Shown here in pieces: positions 47,571 to 59,569 of a DNA stretch of 64,000 bases. The stretch comes from Gigantopelta aegis. Its lineage: Eukaryota; Mollusca; Gastropoda; Neomphalida; Peltospiridae. Below the pieces are notes generated by a model, which saw nothing but the letters and a program-made list of their open reading frames with translations, was not told the DNA's origin and did not search any database. Position numbers and translations under genes: made by a program. The stretch's first letter is position 1. Every line of letters starts with the position of its first letter. The stretch lies in contig NC_054704.1 of the NCBI RefSeq assembly GCF_016097555.1, positions 76,619,638 through 76,683,637 on the forward strand, given 5' to 3'.

Positions 47571-49186
47571 AGGTCTGTAACAGACAAAATCATAAGGCAT
47601 ATCCAAATTATTACTAGCATTATCATACTGTTACATACTGGTTTGTATATATTATATACCACAGGTTCCTATTTATACTAGGTGTGCCATAAATCCATGG
47701 CTAAGTCCTTTTGGATTCTTAACCCCTTACTAATACTATTTTAAGACACTATCACTACTCACAATCTAGCCTAAATTAATGCTGAATAAGCATCAGGGTT
47801 TCTGTCGGCGGGCAAAACGGGTATGGCGCCATACCCATATTTTTTTGCAGACTTTTTTGTTCGTTAACTTTTTGAGAAAATTAATTACTCATCATTACCA
47901 TATGGTTTTCTTAACTCAAACCCTAAACGTAACCCATTTTCTTTTTGGGGGAGCCATTCTGGCAGAAACACTGACCATATCCCCATATTTCTTTGTTCAT
48001 GAATTCCACAATGTTGAAAATTAAACTTGATCCACAATTATTAGCATTTCCATGTGGACTTTTTTTTTTTTTTTTTTTAAAGAAATATGTCAAAAATTTC
48101 GATTTTGTAAGTAACATTTTATACTTTTAAAAAATGTGATAGCGGTAACCCTCCTCCACTAGTATACACTTTGTATGCTTTTAAAAGTGTTGATAATTGT
48201 GATGGTGCTTAACATCAAGTACAAAGTGATTGTTGACATACATAAATTCAAAATATACTTACAGAAAAAAGTTCCTGTGCATCATTAAAATTTCAGTGAG
48301 ACGTATATTTATAAAAAAAATTAAATATTGTTTTACATAGATGTACTATTTATCTGTCAAAAGTAGTGATCCCCTCCTGTCTTCTGAACCTGAAATATGG
48401 TCTACACAATGCTTGGTGCGCCATCACTGACGATATAACAGAACAACGTACTGACGTCATGTCATGGTCATACTTTGTGATCACCTAATCGGTTGCGTAA
48501 AGTTCTTCCACTGATTGGCCTTAACACAGGGATGTATTGGGATGTTAAACTTGTCATTTCCAAATGATTCTACGTGTACCTACTTGATATTGACGATTGG
48601 TTAACATGACGTCACGTGTCGACTCACTAAACATGGAAGATCCCTAGTATTCCTAAACTGTCGAGAACATCTCCGCAGACACTGCATAGTTTTCTGATGA
48701 ACACCAATAAAACCAAAATAACTAGCAACAACGTTTGTGGCATTCTAACTGCAATCATGCCCATTTTTCGAAGAAGTTAATTTTCTTGCAAGCGTGACAT
48801 CACACTGATGATGATCAGATGCCAACAAAAGTATTTTTCTGAGTGATGAGAATCCATACAATAGTTTTAGAGTCCAATGATAAGAAAAATGACATCAAAG
48901 AGGAACATGTGACCAAGAATGCTAGTAATGCAACTTATGATAACAAAGCATGAAAAGCTCATGCAATTGATTGGGCACTGCTGGGATATGGAAGGAAGTG
49001 GTTACACGTTTATTTACTAAAATATTTATGACCAGATTTCAATTAAATTATAATCTATATGCAATTATTTGGTGCACATGAACTTTTTTCCGTGAGTATA
49101 AAATAACAACTGTTGCCTTTGGTGAAGCACTAGTTCATTCAACCCTGTTAACCCTGTTAAGGCTATAGACCACACCAAAAAGTCAG

Positions 49187-49320
49187 TTTGTTTTGTTTAA
49201 CATTAACAACACAACTAGAGAACATTCAATGTCATTGATTTATTCATCAAAGGCTGTTGGATGTCAAACATTTGGTAATTCTGCCATATAGTCTTGGAAA
49301 ACCTGCTACATAAAAAAAAA
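49187..49320 (-). mobile_element. SINE tail fragment downstream of RNF146
   Basis: GTTTAACATTAACAACACAA, AGGCTGTTGGATGTCAAACA and TTGGTAATTCTGCCATATAG match the reverse of the alternative SINE tail. Confidence 0.65.
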
Positions 49321-49608
49321 AAAAACCCAAACAAGCCTAATTCAATGATTATGTAAGTACAATTCTTCACCAAATGGGAGCCATAATCCCAACTGTTGAT
49401 TACATCACTGAGTCAAATAAATGCTTCACTGCGTCAACAAACAAAATACACAGTGAAATCTAAAGCCTTGTCTGGTAAACAATATTTAAGAGAAACTAAT
49501 TTTTTTACAATACCCAGCAGCAGCAGCATACATAACACTAATGAAGAGGATATTTTTTTTGGGGTGGGGGGTGGGGGGGTTGCTCCCCCACCATTAACTT
49601 CAGCACCA

Positions 49609-52600
49609 TTAGACCACTACACATTCTTCATCAGCTGAATCCTGTTCCGCTGAAGCAATTCCATCATCCATCTGATCATAAATATTTGATTCAATCTCCT
49701 GCAAGCTTGCACGAACATCTTCCAGTTGTCGTGTCTGTGAACTGCTGTTATTATTGTTAGCCGACCGCGGCGAACTAGCCGCTGTATCGTCCTGGCTCAG
49801 ATACTCCGGAGGTGTCACTGAATTGTGGTTGCCGTCGCCAAGACGCAACTGGTCGAGATTGGCCGACAACTCTTGCTCCACAGCAGCACTGTTGGGAGGG
49901 CTTTCTGCTGGAGTTTGTGGGGTCTGGGGGGTGTTATATGGTGTAGGGGGTGACAGAGAGTTTGTGTAGCCACCGTCTCTATCCACCTGTTGGGTGAATG
50001 GAATTGGGACCATAATCTGTTGATTTCCAATGGATGCGGACCGATCAACTTCATCCCCATCTGCTACAGGACGATCCGAATGTGGTTCAGCATTTCGATT
50101 TCTCAGACTGAGTCCTGCGATGCCTTTCTTGGTCGGAATATTGTTGGAAAGATCCCGCTTTATTTTCCTCTTCTTCGTCCGGTCGTTTCGCCTGCACTGG
50201 ACCATGTTGTCCAGGTCGATTATATATAAGAATCCTGCTATTAACATCTCAAATGCTTTATCGCCTTTCTTGTAATGAGTCTCTAAATCGATACTTGTGC
50301 GGTCGTCATACTGCCACCAGCCATTCACACCTTCGTAAAACCACTGAAAACCATTGTCAAAAGTCAACGATTCATGCAAGTCCTCCTTGCGCATTAGATT
50401 TGGATGCCTGAAGTAATCTGCTGGTATTTCTTGACGGCAAAGAGCACATTTCTTATTCCTGTTGGCCACACCTTTCACACACAAAAAACAAAAGATGTGT
50501 TTGCATGGCAACACAACTGGATATATAGCAGCCTGAAGACATACAGGACAATCAGGTTGGACTGTTTCATCTGGAAAAACAAAAACAAAAAATCTATATA
50601 TTTTAAGTGTAAATAAAATTTTCATAGAATTCAAAATATATTTTGTACACTTGCCATATTAGAGTTAAAATTTTGACCTTCTGTATTAAGTGAATAATAC
50701 TTTAAATTGATCAAATACATGTATTAGCGATTTGACAATTTGGCAAAATCTAGATAAGTGATATGATGACAACATAAACTTTAGCATGTTCATCATATCA
50801 AAATCTTTAAAAAAAAGTTTTGGCCTAATTTTATCTTTTGATGTTATGCTTCAAAATTTTAGCGATTGCTGAATGGCTGAAGAAAATTATGCCTATAGGT
50901 CACATATAGTTCAGAAGGAAGTAAATTAAAACATTGTTTTAAAAAGTAACTTTCACCATCATTGTTAATAAAGTTACAATATAAATCTGTAAAAATAAAA
51001 TAATTATTTTCTTCCAAAAAACCCCCAAACAAACTAAAATTAAATATCATTAAATAGTTTTGTTTCTTTATCCATTACATTACTAATCAGCTGCAATATT
51101 TAAAAAAGGGCACCTCCAGTATTGAGGGAGTTAGCAGGTTAAAAAGGATGCTTATAGCAAGGACTGCAGAGCTGGGGGCCACACAGGTCATAGCACACCA
51201 CCCACTTTTTTTCTGTTACTCTGTTCAGAAGACTTGTAACGGTGTATTTTAACACCTGAAATTCAAAATGTTCTACGCTCTTGATCATTAAACCCATCAC
51301 TCAACGGCCGCAATAACTGTGGTTTAACTAGACAAATCTCTCGTAAAAGGAGGATGTAACTATAATGTATTGTTTGGTTTAATCAATAGTTTTTAGAACC
51401 AGTCTTATTGTATAGGAGAAGCCACGGTGACGTCACATGTTTTGATCACGTGGTACCGCGTGAGCGCTGGTAGGCAAGAAACCAGTTGACAATACTGGCA
51501 TTAGTAGTAATGAACAATCGAATGTTTTTCCGTCAATTAAATCAGTGTAGACTAGTTTTGATGAATGGTATTTTGTCATGGTAATTTCATACATTGTTGT
51601 TAGATGCACAAGTCACTGTAGTAAGGATTATGAAATTAGTTTCATCAAATACAGTGAAAGCGAAACGTTGAACAGTTAAAGCTGACAACAATCAACTTTG
51701 CCCATCCCACAACGGAGATCGTCATTTTATACAAGGTTTGTTGTATGTTATTCATTCGTAATACTAATACACGTCAGTATTTATTGAAATGAAAATTGAA
51801 AAGATAATAAAATAAAAAATAATAATAATAAAAGCCCCCACCAAACTGACATGGAAACAAAGATACCCTGTGAACAGTAGGCCTGTCAATCGACAAACAA
51901 CGTTTTATGTAACTTTTTGTTTGTATTGACAGATCCATTATAGTGGGTAAAACAAAAATCTGAATATATTTTATATTGTATTATGCCATAAAATATGTAG
52001 GTGGCTGGAGTATTTATATTTTTAATTAAATAACAGGGAGCTGTGTGTGTGTGTGTGTGTGCATGTGTGTGTGTGTGCAATCAAACATATATATACTCTT
52101 CAAAAAAAGAAACGCAAAAGGGTACAAATGGGTTATAACTCCGATTTTATGTTTCCTACCGGTTCATGCTTTGTGAATATAAGGTCATTGCATGTCCCAA
52201 ACACATTCCCACGGTTACATTCGATAAAACGCAGCTACTGTACAATAAAGTTCCAAAATGTGAATATTCGCAAAAACGCAGCCACGTGCAAACCATGTCA
52301 CCACTGCACTTGCGTTGTCTGCACGTGCAACATGAACACCAACAGTATAAAAGTGCAGGGTGTTCGCTTGCCTGGCCTCTGTATCTGGCCGACAGTTGAC
52401 AATCCAGGACATGCCACGTCTCAGTGAACCGCAGAGAAACAATGCCATCGGCCGACTAGACGCAGGCGAATCCAGAACGGTCGTTGCCAGGGCATTCCAT
52501 GTGTCCCCAAGCACCATCTCCAGACTGTGGGACCGTTACCAGCAACATGGATCAACACGTGACCTCCCTAGATCCGGTCGACCACGGGTCACTACCCCCG

Positions 52601-55034
52601 GGCAGGACCGCTTCATCCGGGTACGCCACCTTCGGGAACGATTGACTACTGCCACCTCCACAGCCGCAGCAATACCAGGTTTGCGCAGGATATCCGACCA
52701 GACCGTACGGAACCGCCTACGTGAGGTAGGAATTCGTGCCAGACGTCCAGTTCGAGGTGTCATCTTAACACCACAACACCGTCGACTCCGACTGCAGTGG
52801 TGCCAGATTCATCGACAATGGCCTCAACTGCGATGGAGACAGGTGTGGTTCAGTGACGAGTCCCGATTTCTGCTCCGACGTCATGATGGAAGATGTCGCG
52901 TGTATAGGCGTCGTGGTGAACGTTATGCGGCAAACTGCGTGCAGGAAGTGGACAGATTCGGCGGGGGTAGTGTCATGGTGTGGGCAGCCATCTCACACAC
53001 TGGCAGAACTGACCTGGTCCACGTGCAGGGCAACCTGAATGCACAGGGCTACATTGACCAGATCCTCCGGCCACACATCGTTCCAGTTATGGCCAACGCC
53101 AACGCAGTGTTCCAACATGACAACGCCAGGCCTCACACAGCACGTCTCACAACGGCTTTCCTACAGAACAACAACATTAATGTCCTTCCTTGGCCATCGA
53201 TATCACCGGATTTGAACCCAATTGAGCATCTATGGGACGAGTTGGACCGACGCCTCCGACAGCGACAACCACAGCCCCAGACCCTGCCCGAGCTGGCAGC
53301 AGCCTTGCAGGCCGAGTGGGCCACCATCCCCCGGGACGTCATCCGTACTCTGGTTGCTTCAATGGGCAGGCGGTGCCAGGCAGTTGTCAACACACGCGGA
53401 GGCCACACCCGGTATTGACTCCAGATGACCTTGACCTTGGTGGTGTGTCCTATCACTTACTCACAATGGACTAGAGTGAATTGTGAACAATCCTGCAACA
53501 TTTGGTAATTATCGGACTCACCATTCAATAATTAAATCAATTCTCCAAATGTTACTACAATGTGGTTTTGCGTTTCTTCTTTTGAAGAGTATATATTGTT
53601 TCATATGAAAATGGTTCTGAAATATTTCCATTTATTAATTATATTATATGTTAACTATAATGTTTTACTTTTTTTATTGAAGAAGTGATCCACAGGTGTA
53701 TTTGTAATGTGTAAGTTGATTTTTTAATAATAAAATAAAAGGTATAAACATTTCAGGGTGGGATATCAGATGTATTAAATCATTTGTTTGGGATTAAAAA
53801 TAAATAAATACTAATAATAAAACTGGATATTGATCCACAAGTTGGTGATAGCCACCATATTTTATTAAAAACATAAATTATGTTACATGCATTTATTATA
53901 TAAGTTATCTGAATTTGTTTGCAGCAAATAAAGAAAGAAAAGGGGAGCTGATTGTATTTATAAGTATTATTGTCATCAGTGACAGATGTCAATATGTCTT
54001 CACAAATACATTTACGTGTATTCAAATATTTCAATAATATTCAATATACACAATATAAAACTTTCATACTTATATATCATATAAATTTACCAATTTTCAT
54101 ATTTTTTTCTAGGTATCAGTGATCCCTGTTTATGGACAAAAAGAGAACCGGCAACTCTTGGATGAAAAATGGGCCTTTCACGATGAATTAAGGGCGTTTA
54201 AGTTTTAGGGTGAATTAAGGGATGCTAAGGAGAACACTGGTATCAGATTCAGCGATTCTTTTCTACAGTATCTCATGTTTCTGTGCATAAGAAGGATACC
54301 AGAACCTTTTTCACTGACTTTCCAAACTACCATGTGCAATATTATTGGGGCTATTCAGTATGTGATGATGACATTGATAACACTTGGATTTAATCTTTTT
54401 TTACCAGGATCTCTATTTTCTAATAAAAACAGACTTTACAAAATCAATAAAATTATATCGAGAAACAATAGACGACACATATTTATTATTTTCTTTTTCT
54501 ATTATCATTATAAACCAATGATCAAATGATATTTGCATTGTGTTAATGTGTGTCTTACATTAAAACATTGTATTGTTACCATTTACAGTAATTTGTTGTT
54601 TTAACTGGTTTATTAATCAGGTTGAAAGTGATAGCCTTTGAAACTGTGCCTCTTGTCAAAGGTAACTGACACTGTTTTAGATTTGAAAGGAAGGAATCTT
54701 TTATTTAACAATGCACTCAAGTCATTTTAATTACGGATATATAGAGTCGGACATGTTTAGGGATCACACAGATAATATTAGGGAGGAAACCTGCTGCTGT
54801 CACACAATGGATTACTCTTTCCGATTAACAATAAGGGATCTTTTATATGCATCAGCCCACAGACAGGATAATAAATAGTGTAGCCTTTGTTACACCAGTT
54901 GTAGAGCACTGGCTGGAATGAGAAATAGCCCTATAGGACCACCAACAGGAATCAATCCTAGATCGACTGCGTATTAAACTATGTCCTGGCCTGCATGGGA
55001 TTAGGCGATTAAAATATTAATGGCAATTTTTATG

Positions 55035-55066
<32 letters not shown>

Positions 55067-55475
55067 AATGCTACAAAATGTTCTGAAGATGGAACCACAA
55101 AGGTGAGGGACCAAGTAAATTTGAGATGTATCCGGTTTAAAAGGCTAAGTTCTGTACTAATATTTAAAAAGGGACGCTGTAGCTAGAGGGAGCAATGTAT
55201 GTGTGGTCATGGAACATGTATGGAAACTAAATTTAGGTTCCTCCATTTTAATACAATGTGTTAATATGTATCCGATATCAGCAAGTTTAAGGAATAAAAA
55301 AGGACTTGATAAAATTAATAGTTTTAAAGTTTTTGTAAAGTTTTCTAATAAGATACTTGTTTAAATTTATTGTTGTTGCCTTACAAATGAACCAGTAGAC
55401 AAGTCTGATGTGTTATATATATATAACTACTGTCTATATATTGTCTACTGGTTGTTCATTTGTAACAAATGTTCA

Positions 55476-55512
<37 letters not shown>

Positions 55513-56942
55513 GTTATTTAAAATTGTTTAAAGAAATAATTTCCTTTAACAAAGTGTAGGCCAATTATTTCTTTTAAACAGTTTTAAATAAAAATATAGA
55601 CCTACTCGTTTTATTTTATTATTTTTATTTGTGTGTGCGCACGCTCGTTTGTAATGCTTTACTTGAAATATGGACCAGACGCTTTAAAAATACATGGACT
55701 AAAAATATTTATTCAGGTGAAAAGAAAAAGAAAAAAAAGGAAGTTTGCTATAGTTTTGAACTCGGTCAATCGTCAAATTTTATGGGTGGAAAGAGTACAT
55801 GTGTCTCCTCCATACAGGAGCTATGTAGAATAGCGTTCCCGTGCTACAAGCGGTAATTTAAGCACGTGTTGGCCATTCTTTGCTATTCACGCTACGCTAG
55901 TTCGCTTTGTTACTAATGGCCATTATGATAGACTTCTGCCTACCAGATGCGCGCGCATGCTGATACGTGACGTCACTTCCCTAAACACATGGCTTCTCCT
56001 ATATAGGTATCGTTAAATTTAACGTCATGAAATATTAGCACTGTGTAAGGCCTCACTAAATTCACTAAAATTTTATGCTCAATAACATTTCCCAATCTAC
56101 AGTAGCAGAGGTACATCACTACATATTGATGGAAGGTTGACTGATTAAAGGCATAACTTGGTAACTGACACAAAGTTCTGTAAATTACACCGATTTGTGA
56201 CTGTTTCTAAGTGCAAACATTACAGTAAATTCCAGTATTTACTATCTATTTATGATACTATTATTATTAACGTGCTGAATATCATAAATTTTGAGATTTC
56301 AACAAACATTCTGAAAGTACTGCTAAATTAAAAGCAATATACATGCATGTCCCCACTTTATTTGTGTGAGTGTGTGTGTGCTTGTGCATGAGTACTGTTA
56401 AAAAAATTAACAAATTAGAATGAAACTTCCTGGGGAAATACCAGGAAGTAATTTGTAACAACTTTCAACCAAGAGCTGCCCCACGATTAGTATAATCAAA
56501 GACAATGATGTGTCCTGTCCTGTCTGGAAAATTGCATATAAAAGATCCCTTGCTGCTAATGCCAGTAATGGAAAAATGTAGTATGTTTGCTCGAAGACTA
56601 TGTGACGTCAGAATTATCAAACATTTGACATTCAGTAGCTGATGATTAATAAATTAATGTTCTCTGGTGATACCGTTTTAAAAAGCTTATAAATTATATT
56701 TTGTTGATACAAAACACACAACTGGGATCATACAAACTATTCAAGCAGTTGTTGGGCTGCAACACAATGCAGGCACCACGTAATTGCAATTTTTTTTTTT
56801 TTTGGACATTCTGTCGCTTACCATCTCGAGTTTTTGACAGTTTGTGGTCATCATCCTTTCGATCGGACTCGTCTTCTTCATTTAACTTTAATTTAGGTAC
56901 TACACTGTTAGGTTTAGCACTACCTTTGTCACTAGGTTCCAT
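49609..56942 (-). CDS. RNF146: E3 ubiquitin-protein ligase RNF146 (RING plus WWE, Iduna)
   Basis: Two coding exons on the minus strand, 56942-56822 and 50570-49609, join as GAT G|AT into 360 residues (human 359). The start ATG at 56942 has a good context (GACATGG); the open frame extends 5' of it without another ATG. Residues 1-40 are a charged leader. The RING finger is C3HC4: Cys48, Cys51, Cys63, His65, Cys68, Cys71, Cys82, Cys85. The WWE domain spans about 113-190 (QWFYEG, NGWWQYDDRT, EMLIAGFLY, RKIKRD). RNF146 binds poly-ADP-ribose through WWE and ubiquitinates PARylated proteins such as axin with tankyrase, in cytosol and nucleus. The Tyr in FYEG, the Tyr in GFLY and the Arg/Lys of KRKIKRD, which line the iso-ADP-ribose pocket in the human protein, are kept. 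The Ser/Pro/Asn-rich tail ends in EECVVV. The single 6.25 kb intron contains a large transposon with a Tc1 element inside it. Confidence 0.95.
51428..51435. promoter_or_regulatory. TGACGTCA palindrome in copy A, left end
   Basis: A consensus cAMP-response-element (CREB/ATF) octamer; the same octamer lies in the other three ends at 55968-55975, 60718-60725 and 62431-62438. Factor binding is inference. Confidence 0.5.
52042..52079. repeat. (TG)n microsatellite beside the Tc1 element
   Basis: TG run with one CA break, about 12 bases before the left Tc1 end. Confidence 0.85.
52091..53596 (+). mobile_element. Complete Tc1-like transposon with paired terminal inverted repeats
   Basis: The left end reads ACTCTTCAAAAAAAGAAACG and the right end, reverse-complemented, reads ACTCTTCAAAAGAAGAAACG, both continuing CAAAA: a terminal repeat of about 26 bp with one mismatch plus a small length difference. 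TATA flanks both ends, as expected for TA target duplication. Length is about 1.5 kb, typical of Tc1. It holds one open transposase gene. The element lies inside the 51411-56005 element, itself in the RNF146 intron. Confidence 0.92.
52411..53418 (+). CDS. Tc1/mariner-superfamily transposase (DD34E), open frame
   Basis: The 335-residue frame starts at MPRLSEPQRNNAIGRLDAG; the frame is open further upstream, but this Met aligns best with Tc1 proteins. A first helix-turn-helix (VVARAFHVSPSTISRLWDRY), a GRPR hook and a second HTH (RISDQTVRNRLREVGIRAR) precede the nuclease core. Catalytic residues are Asp in WFSDESRF, Asp in FQHDNARPH and Glu in LNPIEHLWDE, with 34 residues between the last two, so DD34E. 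The full length is kept without stops, and both terminal repeats of the element are present, so the copy could be active or very recent. It is GC-rich compared with the host intron around it. It differs clearly from the transposase at 39343-40368, so these are two families. Confidence 0.94.
   Translation: MPRLSEPQRNNAIGRLDAGESRTVVARAFHVSPSTISRLWDRYQQHGSTRDLPRSGRPRVTTPGQDRFIRVRHLRERLTTATSTAAAIPGLRRISDQTVRNRLREVGIRARRPVRGVILTPQHRRLRLQWCQIHRQWPQLRWRQVWFSDESRFLLRRHDGRCRVYRRRGERYAANCVQEVDRFGGGSVMVWAAISHTGRTDLVHVQGNLNAQGYIDQILRPHIVPVMANANAVFQHDNARPHTARLTTAFLQNNNINVLPWPSISPDLNPIEHLWDELDRRLRQRQPQPQTLPELAAALQAEWATIPRDVIRTLVASMGRRCQAVVNTRGGHTRY
53597..54686. other. Inner part of copy A, no coding seen
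   Basis: AT-rich. The longest frame (54275-54529, 84 codons) has hydrophobic runs but no known family. Confidence 0.45.
54687..54985 (-). mobile_element. tRNA-derived SINE inside copy A
   Basis: It begins GGAAGGAATCTTTTATTTAA and carries CAGCCCACAGACAGGATAAT and GGACCACCAACAGGAATCAA, diverged from the consensus. In the RNF146 intron. Confidence 0.75.
55382..55594. repeat. Two neighbouring hairpins with an AT run between
   Basis: ACAAATGAACCAGTAGACAA mirrors TTGTCTACTGGTTGTTCATT (55382-55465); TTATTTAAAATTGTTTAAAG mirrors TTTTAAACAGTTTTAAATAA (55511-55594). Both lie in copy A. Confidence 0.65.
55476..55510. repeat. (AT)n microsatellite
   Basis: About 17 AT units between two hairpins in copy A. 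A shorter one is at 55036-55060. Confidence 0.9.
55968..55975. promoter_or_regulatory. TGACGTCA palindrome in copy A, right end
   Basis: See 51428; it lies about 30 bases from the element end. Confidence 0.5.
56500..56690 (+). mobile_element. SINE 3' part in the RNF146 intron
   Basis: TGCATATAAAAGATCCCTTG and the tail GATGATTAATAAATTAATGT are present; the tRNA head is missing. It lies about 130 bases downstream of the RNF146 exon 1 donor in gene direction. Confidence 0.7.
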
Positions 56943-57459
56943 GTCTTCTAAACTAGTTGATAGAGAAAACAAGATCTCTATTTTAAGAACGACTGTCAGG
57001 CAGCCATTCTTTTTCTTCCTCTGTTAATATTTCCACAAATGTTTAAAGCACCAAATGCTTTATTTATTCGCATTCACATACAAGCCGTGAATTTACAAGT
57101 TTTATTGTCTGTTAGAATAAACATAAGCGTGGTTTTTTGGGTGACTTAGATGCACATGGAATTGGATGTTTTACCATCAACGTGGATAATGCAATGGATT
57201 CTTTCCCCTAGCTTTCCCATCTCTATCAGTGAAAGAAACCCTATCTTACAGAAACCTTATAATGAGAAACCTATTTGAACCAAGGTAGTCATCCCTACCA
57301 TTAAAACATTTAGATTTACAAGGCATTATGTTTCCACTACCTTAAAATGTCGAAAATTTTGCCATTATATATTTTTAGTCGGAACCATTTGACTAAACAT
57401 GTTGCTTTCCTCTTCTATTTTCTTAGAAGTATACTTAATAAACCATATTTTATAGAAGG
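56943..57459. other. RNF146 5' leader and upstream region
   Basis: The minus-strand leader before ATG 56942 is open without another in-frame ATG. No TATA box is obvious. Confidence 0.4.
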
Positions 57460-57787
57460 AAGGAAGGAAATGTTTTATTTAACGACGCACTCAACACATT
57501 TTATTTTCGGTTATATGGCGTCAGACATATGGTTAAGGACCACACAGGTATTGAGAGAGGAAACCCGCTGTCGCCACTTCATGGGCTACTCTTTTTCGAT
57601 TAGCAGCAAGGGATCTTTTATATGCACCATCCCACAGACAGGGTAGTACATACCACGACCTTTGATATGCCACTCAAGGTGCACTGGCTGGAACGAGAAA
57701 TAGCCTAATGGGTCCAGCGACGGGGATCGATCCCAGACCGACCGCGCATCAAGCGAACGCTTTGCTACTGGGCTACGTCCCGCCCCC
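57460..57787 (-). mobile_element. tRNA-derived SINE, full length
   Basis: From AAATGTTTTATTTAACGACG to GGGCTACGTCCCGCCCC, complete and close to consensus. CCATATTTTA and CCATATTGTA near the two sides may be the target duplication. It lies upstream of RNF146. Confidence 0.9.
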
Positions 57788-57848
57788 ATATTGTAAAGTG
57801 TGGACGTGTTACAATAAAGGTTATTTTATATACTACATATATAATATA

Positions 57849-58497
57849 TAGTCAAACCTGTCTTAAGCGGTCACACAAGGGAGTAGATAAAATGGCCGCT
57901 TAAAGCAGGTGGCCGCCGATTACAGGTTGCTACATATAGTCTTTAAAACATATGTTGTTGTTTCTTGTTTTTAGCGTCGTTACTGCTAATTAATGGATGT
58001 GTGCTTCACAGTTTACTATAAATAAACTTTTGACATGTCGCCTCCTTCAGGAAAAGCTGCAACTGGAATGTATTAAATTAACCGTTCTCAACAAGTTTGT
58101 TTTCTCTTTCCATTTAATTATTTAATTTCTACTTTCCTGACAATGTATTGTCATAGTAAGTGAATCTACAAATGTCAAGCGTAGCTTGCCCAGAGGCAAT
58201 TAGATGCTTTTCATAGTCATACTTTGTTAATTGATACACAGTACAGATGTCGGAACTGAATGGGTACTAGTATTCCTGAAGATGTGAAGATCGGTTATTT
58301 GCCGCGCCTTATACCTGTTGTTAAATATCCCTTATATATAATATAATTTTTTTACTGTGGCGGCTTAATACAGGAATTTTAGCGATTTGGGTGACCGCTT
58401 ATTACAGGTGCATTTACGTTATAAATTGTTTGGGAGGGAAAACGTGGCCGCTTAAGGCAGGTGACCGCTGAATACAGGTGGCCGCTAGGACAGGTTT

Positions 58498-58502
<5 letters not shown>
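57849..58502. mobile_element. TA-flanked element with AGTCAAACCTGTCTTAAGCG ends
   Basis: The left end TAGTCAAACCTGTCTTAAGC mirrors CTAGGACAGGTTTGACTA at the right, and the neighbouring GGCCGCTTAA / CCGCTTATTACAGG motifs repeat inward on both sides. A pogo/mariner-type non-autonomous element of 654 bp between RNF146 and eIF3e, ending directly in a long TA run. Confidence 0.82.

Positions 58503-58568
<66 letters not shown>
58500..58568. repeat. (TA)n microsatellite
   Basis: About 34 TA units starting at the right end of the 57849-58502 element; it may have grown from the TA target. Confidence 0.93.
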
Positions 58569-58571
<3 letters not shown>

Positions 58572-58934
58572 TTTCAATCCCCACTTTCGATATGGACTAA
58601 CAAATGTTTCAATGGTAAAATGTATCGAATGTGTCAACATAAATGGTGCCATAAGCGTGGTAAATTTATATGATCACACCTCAGCGGTACAACATCATTG
58701 ACCGTGTTGTTAAAACCCAAGTTAGCACGAATTAATTTTTGCGGTCTTTGAAACTACTTTATTCAGCCTTTATTCTAAATATTATAATCATGTGTAGTAA
58801 AAAAAAACCTCTTTGTATAACCATTAGAATGTTTGCCAATTTATTTATTTATTTATTTTTGTATTATCAATTCAAATAAGAAATAGTCAAAATGTTAATT
58901 AATTTCTCCACTTTTGTTTGTGAATTTGTATTTT

Positions 58935-59330
58935 TGAAAAAAAAAAAAAAAAAAAAAAAAATTTAACGACGCACTCAGCACATTTTATTTACGGTTATAT
59001 GGCGTCAAACATATGGTTAAGGACCACACAGATTTTGAGAGGAAACCCGCTGTCGCCTCTGCATGGGCTACTCTTCCGATTAGTAGCAAGGGATCTTTTA
59101 TTTGCGCTTCCCATAGGCAGGATAACACAAACCATGGCCTTTGTTGAACCAGTTATGGATCACTGGTCGGTACAAGTGGTTTACACCTACCCATTGAGCC
59201 TTGCGGAGCACTCACTCAGGGTTTGGAGTCGGTATCTGGATTTAAAAAAACCATGCCTCGACTGGGATCCGAACCCAGTACCTACCAGCCTATTGACCGA
59301 TGGCCTGCCACGGCGCCACCGAAGTCGGTC
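58935..59330 (-). mobile_element. tRNA-derived SINE, GGCCTCGG family, with long A run
   Basis: Same family as 838-1221 and highly similar to it over the whole length. TTGTATTTT flanks it at 58926-58934 and 59331-59339. The plus-strand A run at 58937-58961 marks the tail side. It lies between RNF146 and eIF3e. Confidence 0.9.
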
Positions 59331-59569
59331 TTGTATTTTCGAATACCTAATGTGAGCTATTATATCCCTTCCTCACGATTAAAACAAATGTCTCCAGGGG
59401 AGGCAGTGTAAAAAAAAAACAGAAGAAAGAAAAAAAAAGTGTTACGGCTCGAAGTTGCCAGACTCTACGTGAAGACATACAACAAATATAACCCACAAAA
59501 AATGTTGAATGTTGAAATGTTCTTCGGGGTGCGGGTGGGAGTGGGGGTGAGGTTGGGGGTGGGGGTGGT

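Larger units (their letters stand above)
42971..49186. other. Intergenic between the inverted pair and RNF146
   Basis: Holds SINEs, two GGGGCCTAATT elements and the CAAGGGCCATAACTC repeat. The part nearest 49608 should hold the RNF146 3' UTR. No other gene is seen. Confidence 0.5.
51411..56005. mobile_element. 4.6 kb element with GGAGAAGCC ends in the RNF146 intron (copy A)
   Basis: The ends read TATAGGAGAAGCCACGGTGA and, on the other strand, TATAGGAGAAGCCATGTGTT. Outside the shared first bases the two ends differ, but each carries TGACGTCA. Both end regions (about 145 bp left, 215 bp right) recur in copy B at 60691-62455, in reverse orientation. A Tc1-like transposon at 52091-53596, a SINE at 54687-54985 and hairpin elements lie inside. 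I see no transposase of its own, so it may be non-autonomous or eroded. The flanking TA suggests a TA target. Confidence 0.75.

Noticed and set aside
54275-54529. 84-codon hydrophobic frame in copy A
   Set aside because: AT-rich sequence gives such frames by chance; no start context or homologue is recognised.
58999-59355. 118-codon frame (MASNIWLRTTQILRG...)
   Set aside because: It runs through a SINE; the same peptide appears in other SINE copies such as 831-1136.
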